Shown one piece after another: positions 58,816 to 64,000 of a stretch of DNA of 64,000 nt. A program made the position numbers and the translations under genes. How positions within the stretch are numbered: position 1 is the first letter of the stretch; the number at the start of each line of letters is the position of its first letter. The DNA comes from JAZDLX01 sp964538455 (GTDB taxonomy: Bacteria > Electryoneota > Electryoneia > Electryoneales > Electryoneaceae): the NCBI GenBank assembly GCA_964538455.1, contig CAZIDZ010000003.1, positions 124,001 through 188,000 of the forward strand, given 5' to 3'. The notes beneath the pieces are model-generated. The model made no database searches. It was not told the DNA's origin and was given only the letters and a program-made list of their open reading frames with translations.

Positions 58816-61389
58816 ATGGTCCGTACAGCGAGTTCCCCCGCCCTTGCACTGTTGCTTGCGTTGCTTCTCGCCGTGCCTGCGGCGGCCTCGCATGACTTTG
58901 CGTACCGGGCCGGGGATCCTTCCCAACCCTACATACCCCAGACCGGGTTGTTCGCTCCCACCTCGGCCACCTGGTACAAACCGCTTTCGGGAACGTGGCA
59001 CCTGCAGAGGGGAAAGGACCAATCCAGCCAGATTGTAGTTCCCGGATGCTGGCCCAGCGGCGAAGGGAAAGTAACCCTCTCGACGACGTTCCGGATCCCC
59101 CCGGAGTACCAGCAGCGGCATCTTCACCTCGTCTTCTGGGGCGCGAGGCGGCATCTGTCGGTCAAGGTGAACGGCCGCCTTGTCGAGGCCTGGGACGCCG
59201 ACTGGCCCACCTTCGACATCGAGCTTCCACGCTGGCTGCTGCAGTTCGACAAACCCAACGATCTTGAGGTCGAAATCCACGACGAGCTCAGCGCACGGCA
59301 GTCGATCCCGTTGAAACCAAAGCTGTATGATTCCGTTCCCTATTCCGGCCTCTTCTCCGACGTCGCACTGGTGGCCGGACCCCTGATCGGAGTGGAGGAT
59401 CTCGATTGGGACGTGCGCTTTCGAGACGACTATTCGATCGCGGATTGGAAAATTGCCTTTTCCCTGCGCAACCTCCGCAATCCGAATATCGATTCGGTTG
59501 TCGTACAGAAACTCTCGATTCACGCCGAGTGGGATTCTCCGGACGGCCAGACACACGGCCGCAGCGAATCCGTCCCGATCACCATCGACGCGGTCGAACG
59601 CGTCCAGGGCGAAGTGCACGGCTCCATCCAGCACCCCCAACTCTGGAATCTTGAGAAACCGATTCTGTATTCGTTCCGCCTTGTCTTCCAGAGTGGTGAC
59701 AGCGTCTGGTCCATCCCGTTCCGCTTCGGGTTGAGCGAGATCCGCTGGGCTCCCGACGGGATTTTGCTCAACGGAAAGCGCCTCCAGATCCGCGGTGTCG
59801 ATGTACGGCAGGAAACGATCGGCCGCGGCATTGCCCTCACGTCCGATGAGGTGCGCGCCGACCTGGAGAGGGTGAAAAACCTCGGCTTCAATCTCGTCCG
59901 CATCATCGGCGATCCGCCCCATCCCGCTACCGCGCGCATCTGTGACGAATTGGGCCTGCTGCTGGTGCCGCAGCTCGGGCTGCGGGGAATCCCCGAAACC
60001 ATCTTCCTCTCAACGCCGTTTCACGATCGCCTCGCGAAAATGCTCACCGCTATGGTCCGCCGCGAGGGCATGCACCCGAGCATCGCCGCCTGGGGGTTGA
60101 TCAATTGGGCTCCTCCGTCCGATGCCGTCGTCGACGATATCGGCCAACTCGCGTCGAACATCTCACAGCTCGATCAGCGCCCTTTGATGGCGGGATTCGC
60201 GATCAACGGATCGCGGCAGCTCCCCGAACATGTCGTCGGGGTCGCCGAGCGATCGCCCTACCTCATTTTCAAGCCACTCGCCCCGCTGCATAACACTGCC
60301 GAGCCCTGGCTAATCGGCGGCCTCGGGGCGTTCGCGACACGCAACAGTCTCGCGGAAGACAGCATCCGCGGACAGGTTCGGCAGTCGGATGCGCTGCTCC
60401 ACCAGCTCAAGGCGGCCCGCGCCATGCCCTCGGCGGGCTTTATCATCGACGCTTACGCCGACCGCCTCAGCGCCCTGCCGATGCTCATCGCCGGAGGAGA
60501 ACGACTCAACAACGAAATCGCCCGCGGCCTGATGACAAGCGACCGGGAGAAGCGCATCGCCTGGCAGAAAGTCGGCGAGGCGATGGGGCAACTCCGGATC
60601 GAGGCCCCGACACTCGAGACTCCTCATCCGGAATTCCCCATCATTTTCCCGCTCGCGACGATGGCGGTCGGGGGGTTCCTGCTGCTGATGATGCGCCAGA
60701 ACAATGTCTTCCGGCACAATCTGCAGCGGATGTTCGCGCACATGCACGGCTTCTTCGTTGACATTCGCGACAAACGTTACTTCCAGTCGGGCCAGACTTT
60801 CCTCGTTGCGCTGCTCTATTCCGCGCAGCAGGCGATCATCGAGGCTGGCTGGCTGCATCACAGCCGCTCGGATTTCGGCCTGGACTACCTGCTCACCCTG
60901 GCCATCCCGTTCTTCCAGGTGAAGGCGAGGCTCGTGGAATGGGCCTGGCAGCCGCTCCAGGGGCTGCTCGCTTTCACCGTGATCAATTTCCTCGGTCTCG
61001 TGCTGCTCGCCTTGCTCGTCCGCATTGTCTCAATTCCCTTCCGCGGCTCGTTGACCATCAAGCAGACCTTCAGCCTCGTCTCCTGGGCAAGCACAAATTT
61101 TCTGCTGCTGCTTCCGCTCGGCCTGATTCACTACCGCCTGCTCGATTTCAGCTGGTTCCAGGTGACGGTGCTGATCCTGTACACAATCTTCATCTTCTGG
61201 TTCCTGGTGCGAATCGTCTCGATGATCCGGATCGGCTACCGGGTGACCGTGCAGTCGGCTTGGCTGATTTTCCTGTTCATGATCGTTGTGCTCGCGGGCA
61301 CCCTGCTGGTGCTCTACCGCAGCGGGTTTGCGATGCCGGAATACATCGACTTTTACACGAACGTGATCTCGCCCTGGGTAAAGGGCTGA
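58816..61389 (+). CDS. Membrane-anchored GH2-fold protein lacking catalytic glutamates
   Basis: The 857-residue protein has a signal peptide (about 1-28) and a galactose-binding-like beta-sandwich (about 50-190). An immunoglobulin-like sandwich, a beta/alpha barrel of the glycoside hydrolase family 2 type (about 300-560) and at least five C-terminal membrane helices follow (from about 612). The barrel shows GILLNGKRLQIRGVD and LVRIIGDPPHPATARICDEL. Where GH2 enzymes have H-P-S-x4-W-x2-G/A-N-E, it reads HPSIAAWGLINW, so Trp431 replaces the acid/base Glu. Where the nucleophile T-E-Y-G is expected, it reads GGLG near residue 502. It is probably not an active hydrolase but a carbohydrate-binding or scaffold protein at the membrane. 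The C-terminal helices resemble the Yip1 type. Confidence 0.78.
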   Translation: MVRTASSPALALLLALLLAVPAAASHDFAYRAGDPSQPYIPQTGLFAPTSATWYKPLSGTWHLQRGKDQSSQIVVPGCWPSGEGKVTLSTTFRIPPEYQQRHLHLVFWGARRHLSVKVNGRLVEAWDADWPTFDIELPRWLLQFDKPNDLEVEIHDELSARQSIPLKPKLYDSVPYSGLFSDVALVAGPLIGVEDLDWDVRFRDDYSIADWKIAFSLRNLRNPNIDSVVVQKLSIHAEWDSPDGQTHGRSESVPITIDAVERVQGEVHGSIQHPQLWNLEKPILYSFRLVFQSGDSVWSIPFRFGLSEIRWAPDGILLNGKRLQIRGVDVRQETIGRGIALTSDEVRADLERVKNLGFNLVRIIGDPPHPATARICDELGLLLVPQLGLRGIPETIFLSTPFHDRLAKMLTAMVRREGMHPSIAAWGLINWAPPSDAVVDDIGQLASNISQLDQRPLMAGFAINGSRQLPEHVVGVAERSPYLIFKPLAPLHNTAEPWLIGGLGAFATRNSLAEDSIRGQVRQSDALLHQLKAARAMPSAGFIIDAYADRLSALPMLIAGGERLNNEIARGLMTSDREKRIAWQKVGEAMGQLRIEAPTLETPHPEFPIIFPLATMAVGGFLLLMMRQNNVFRHNLQRMFAHMHGFFVDIRDKRYFQSGQTFLVALLYSAQQAIIEAGWLHHSRSDFGLDYLLTLAIPFFQVKARLVEWAWQPLQGLLAFTVINFLGLVLLALLVRIVSIPFRGSLTIKQTFSLVSWASTNFLLLLPLGLIHYRLLDFSWFQVTVLILYTIFIFWFLVRIVSMIRIGYRVTVQSAWLIFLFMIVVLAGTLLVLYRSGFAMPEYIDFYTNVISPWVKG

Positions 61390-61410
61390 TCCATAGAGTG
61401 GGCGGTTGAT

Positions 61411-62868
61411 ATGGCCACACTTAATGATCATCTGGCGCTGACATTCGACGATGTGTTGCTCGTCCCCGCGCGCAGCGAGGTCCTCCCGCGCGATGTCGAG
61501 TTGAGCACTCGTCTCACACGCGGCATCCGCCTGAACATGCCGCTCGTCAGCGCCGCGATGGATACCGTCACCGAGGCCGAATTGGCGATCGCGATTGCGC
61601 GCCAGGGCGGCATCGGCATCATCCACAAGAACATGCCGCCGGAGACGCAGGCGGCCGAGGTGGATCGTGTCAAACGGTCCGAGAGCGCGGTGATCGAAAA
61701 ACCGATCACCCTCGCGTCCAACCGTCCCCTCGGCGAAGCGCTCGTGACCATGAGGCGCTACGGCATCAGCGGCATCCCGATCGTCGACCAGGGAAAACTG
61801 GTCGGCATCCTCACCCACCGTGACGTCCGCTTCGAGGAGAATCTGAAACAGCCGATCGCCGAGATCATGACCCGCGAGCTGGTTACTGCGCCGGTGGGAA
61901 CGAGCACTGAAGAGGCGAAAAAGATCCTCCAGAAACACCGCATCGAAAAATTGCTGCTGGTGGACAAGGCCGGAGCTCTCGCTGGACTGATTACGGTGCT
62001 CGACATCCAGAAGCAGAATCAGTTTCCCAACGCGTCGAAGGATGACGGCGGCCGCTTTCGCGTCGGCGCGGCGGTGGGCGCGAACGATTGGGAGAAACGT
62101 GTCTCCGCTCTCGTAGATGCCCGGGTGGATGTGGTCGTCGTCGACAGCGCACATGGACACAGCATCGGCATCATCGAAGCGGTCAGGAAGATTCGCAAGA
62201 AATACCCGGATCTGCAATTGGTCGCGGGAAACGTCGTCACCGCGGAGGGAACCCGCGACCTGATCGAAGCGGGGGTCGATGCGGTGAAAGTGGGGGTGGG
62301 ACCGGGTAGCATTTGCACCACGCGCGTCGTCGCCGGTGTCGGCATTCCCCAGATCAGCGCGGTAATGGCGTGCGCGGAAGAAGCCGACAAGCATGACGTC
62401 CCGGTCATCGCGGATGGCGGTGTCAAGTACTCCGGGGATATCGCCAAGGCAATCGCCGCCGGAGCCAGCACGGTGATGATCGGGTCCCTGTTCGCCGGAA
62501 TGGCGGAGAGTCCCGGCGAGCGCATTCTCTTCGACGGACGCGCGTTCAAGGTCTTCCACGGCATGGGAAGCCTCGCCGCAATGCCCAAGGGATCGAAGGA
62601 TCGTTACTTCCAGGAGGATGAGCACGAACCCAACAAGCTCGTCCCCGAGGGAATCGAGGGACGGGTCCCGTATCGTGGGGAGCTGGCCGACACCGTGTTC
62701 CAGCTGCTCGGCGGCGTCAGGGCCGCGATGGGCTATTGCGGCTGCGCGAACATCGACGCATTCCGCAAAAAAACGAAGATGGTGCGCATCACTCCGGCGG
62801 GACTGCGCGAATCCCATCCGCATGACGTTGTCATCACCCAGGAAGCTCCGAATTACTCCGCGAAGTGA
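61411..62868 (+). CDS. guaB: IMP dehydrogenase
   Basis: GuaB oxidises IMP to XMP, the committed step of GMP synthesis. The 485-residue product has the N-terminal LTFDDVLLVPARSEVLPRDV and two CBS domains at about residues 95-205 (GISGIPIVDQGKLVGILTHR, then the second with LLLVDKAGALAGLITVLDI). The catalytic loop GVGPGSICTTRVVAGVGIPQ carries the active-site Cys, and GGVKYSGDIAKAIAAGA binds phosphate. It follows the GH2-like gene by 21 bases, so it may be co-transcribed with it, which is unusual for a housekeeping gene. Confidence 0.98.
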   Translation: MATLNDHLALTFDDVLLVPARSEVLPRDVELSTRLTRGIRLNMPLVSAAMDTVTEAELAIAIARQGGIGIIHKNMPPETQAAEVDRVKRSESAVIEKPITLASNRPLGEALVTMRRYGISGIPIVDQGKLVGILTHRDVRFEENLKQPIAEIMTRELVTAPVGTSTEEAKKILQKHRIEKLLLVDKAGALAGLITVLDIQKQNQFPNASKDDGGRFRVGAAVGANDWEKRVSALVDARVDVVVVDSAHGHSIGIIEAVRKIRKKYPDLQLVAGNVVTAEGTRDLIEAGVDAVKVGVGPGSICTTRVVAGVGIPQISAVMACAEEADKHDVPVIADGGVKYSGDIAKAIAAGASTVMIGSLFAGMAESPGERILFDGRAFKVFHGMGSLAAMPKGSKDRYFQEDEHEPNKLVPEGIEGRVPYRGELADTVFQLLGGVRAAMGYCGCANIDAFRKKTKMVRITPAGLRESHPHDVVITQEAPNYSAK

Positions 62869-62894
62869 GCCCGCTGAAGATCTTTGAGAGAGGA

Positions 62895-62921
62895 AACGGG
62901 GAACGCAGCGCGTTCCCCGTT
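62895..62921. terminator. Intrinsic terminator between guaB and rpsT
   Basis: AACGGGGAACGC-AGC-GCGTTCCCCGTT is a perfect 12-bp palindrome with a 3-base loop, lying 26 bases after guaB and between converging genes. On the - strand the stem is followed by TTTCCTCTCT, on the + strand by GTGTACCTTAC, so it fits best as an rpsT terminator and may act in both directions. Confidence 0.75.
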
Positions 62922-62959
62922 GTGTACCTTACAGGTGGAAGGCGGATTCCGGAGTGGAT

Positions 62960-63217
62960 TCAGCCCTGGCGGCCGCGGACGATTTTCGCGAGACGGGACT
63001 TCTTGTCGGCGGCGCGGTTCTTGTGGATGATCCCTTTCCCGGCGGCGCGGTCGAGTACCTTCACTGCCGCCGAGAAGGTTTCGGTGGCCTGCTCGGAGCT
63101 CTCCGAGTCGCGAACCGCACGGACCGCATCCTTGATCTTCGCCCGGTATGCCCGGTTGCGGCTGCGTTCACGATCCGACGTCCGCATCCGTTTCTCGTTT
63201 GACTTGTGCTGAGGCAT
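62960..63217 (-). CDS. rpsT: 30S ribosomal protein S20 (bS20)
   Basis: The 85-residue, strongly basic helical protein matches bacterial S20, with MPQHKSNEKRMRTSDRERSR and AKIKDAVRAVRD at the start. The C-terminal block VLDRAAGKGIIHKNRAADKK is the best conserved part of the family. It binds 16S rRNA early in 30S assembly. It is a single-gene unit, transcribed toward guaB. Confidence 0.97.
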   Translation of the reverse strand: MPQHKSNEKRMRTSDRERSRNRAYRAKIKDAVRAVRDSESSEQATETFSAAVKVLDRAAGKGIIHKNRAADKKSRLAKIVRGRQG

Positions 63218-63261
63218 CTTCGTATTCCAACTTGCAACGGCCGTTTCGTTTCAGAGGCGCA

Positions 63262-63290
63262 AATATAGGTCACGATGGACAGGCAAGCAA
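63262..63290 (-). promoter_or_regulatory. Candidate sigma-70-type promoter of rpsT
   Basis: Read on the - strand, TTGCTT (63290-63285), a 17-base spacer and TATATT (63267-63262) lie about 45 bases before the rpsT ATG. The -10 is good (5 of 6) and the -35 poor (3 of 6). The -35 element falls within the first codons of the divergent sirtuin gene. Confidence 0.4.
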
Positions 63291-64000
63291 GCGACAAAAT
63301 CGCGGCTCTCGCGGAGCAGATGCTCGGCGAAAAACGTGTCTGCGCTCTCACCGGAGCGGGAGTTTCCAGGGAAAGCGGCGTCCCCACATTCCGCGATGAG
63401 GACGGCCTCTGGAAAAAGTTCAGGCCCGAGGAGCTGGCCAACGTCCAGGCCTTTCTCTCCAACCCGGTGCGGGTGTGGGAGTGGTATGATTGGCGGCGCC
63501 AGCTGATCGCCGACGTCACTCCGAACCCGGGGCACGTTGCCTTGGCCGAGTTGGAGCAGCTCGTCTCGCACTTCGTCCTGATCACCCAGAACGTGGATAA
63601 CCTGCACCGTCAGGCCGGCAGCCGCGACGTAATCGAATTGCACGGCAACATCCGCAGGAACAAGTGCTTTGATTGCAATACCGTCTTCCAACTCGAATCC
63701 CAGGAATCCCGGCTCGAGTTCGTCCCGGGCGAGTTGCCCCGCTGCCCGGCGTGTGGCGGACGGCTCCGGCCCGACGTTGTCTGGTTTGGCGAAAACCTCC
63801 CCGCTGAGGCGATCGACCGTGCCTGGAGCGAGGCGGAGCGCTGCGACGTCTTCTTCTCGATCGGGACCTCGGCGATCGTCTATCCGGCCGCCGCGCTGCC
63901 GCAGGTCGCTAAGGCCGCAGGGGCGTTTCTCGTCGAGGTCAATCTTAAGGCCACCGAGTTGACGCCCTTCGCCGACGTTGTTTTCCACGAGGAGTCCGGG
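63275..64000 (+). CDS. Sirtuin NAD-dependent protein deacylase (3' end cut by window)
   Basis: Sirtuins remove acyl groups from lysines using NAD. The 242 codons present start MDRQASDKIAALAEQMLGEK and contain the NAD motif TGAGVSRESGVPTFRDEDGLW. The acidic TQNVDNLH, the catalytic His in ELHGN (about 123) and zinc ligands C-x2-C (131, 134) and C-x2-C follow, then GTSAIVYPAA. Y71-x2-R74 (YDWR) is the motif that in SIRT5/CobB-like enzymes favours malonyl or succinyl lysine. The frame is still open at the right edge, close to the usual end of about 245 residues. It is divergent from rpsT. Confidence 0.93.
   Translation, partial: MDRQASDKIAALAEQMLGEKRVCALTGAGVSRESGVPTFRDEDGLWKKFRPEELANVQAFLSNPVRVWEWYDWRRQLIADVTPNPGHVALAELEQLVSHFVLITQNVDNLHRQAGSRDVIELHGNIRRNKCFDCNTVFQLESQESRLEFVPGELPRCPACGGRLRPDVVWFGENLPAEAIDRAWSEAERCDVFFSIGTSAIVYPAAALPQVAKAAGAFLVEVNLKATELTPFADVVFHEESG

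Noticed and set aside
57532..59922. A 796-codon open frame on the - strand spanning nhaC and the GH2-like gene.
   Set aside because: It is out of frame with nhaC on the same strand and antisense to the GH2-like gene, crosses the divergent promoter region, and has no recognisable domain.

Overview
The window is a 64-kb stretch of a diderm (Gram-negative-type) motile bacterium with a GC content that looks close to 60 %. The L-ring and P-ring genes flgH and flgI and a Wzx/Wzy/Wzz-type surface polysaccharide locus imply an outer membrane. The gene order (fapA between fliO and fliP, FlgJ fused to an SLT transglycosylase, Maf/CgeB/GT9 glycosyltransferases beside flagellin) is more like deltaproteobacterial or uncultured FCB/candidate-phylum genomes than enterics. 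No marker gene here fixes the phylum, so that is inference.

Bases 1 to about 44,470 are almost entirely flagellar and all on the + strand. First comes the end of motB, then fliL-fliM-fliN(FliY-like)-fliO-fapA-fliP-fliQ, a histidine kinase and an HD-GYP response regulator inserted between fliQ and fliR, then fliR-flhB-flhA-flhF-flhG, a small membrane protein, the sigma-28 gene fliA, a small basic protein and a FimV-like TPR membrane protein. A second block holds flgF-flgG-flgA-flgH-flgI-flgJ-flgN-flgK-flgL. It runs without a visible break into a 14-kb island of six modular glycosyltransferases and three small unknown genes, and then to flagellin, fliD, fliS and a flgM-like gene closed by a strong terminator. 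Many junctions are 4-base start/stop overlaps, which suggests long translationally coupled operons.

The promoters fit a classical hierarchy. Two intergenic sigma-54-type sites (GG-N10-GC) lie about 40 bases upstream of flhA and of flgF, and a sigma-28-type site precedes flagellin. The cluster encodes both the sigma-28 factor (FliA) and a probable anti-sigma-28 factor (FlgM). The glycosyltransferases lie between the hook-filament junction genes and the filament gene, so they most likely glycosylate flagellin.

From 44.5 kb the content changes. A DnaJ-type chaperone is followed by two REP-like palindromes. Then come - strand trkH, trkA and serS, and an exopolysaccharide/O-antigen locus: polyprenyl phosphoglycosyltransferase, GT2, an AT-rich Wzy-like polymerase or ligase and Wzz on the - strand, with Wzx on the + strand. 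The right end carries an NhaC-type antiporter, a membrane-anchored glycoside hydrolase family 2-like protein that appears to lack both catalytic glutamates, guaB, rpsT and a truncated sirtuin gene. No rRNA, tRNA, CRISPR array, insertion sequence or prophage was seen. The longest gap without a gene is under 200 bases.
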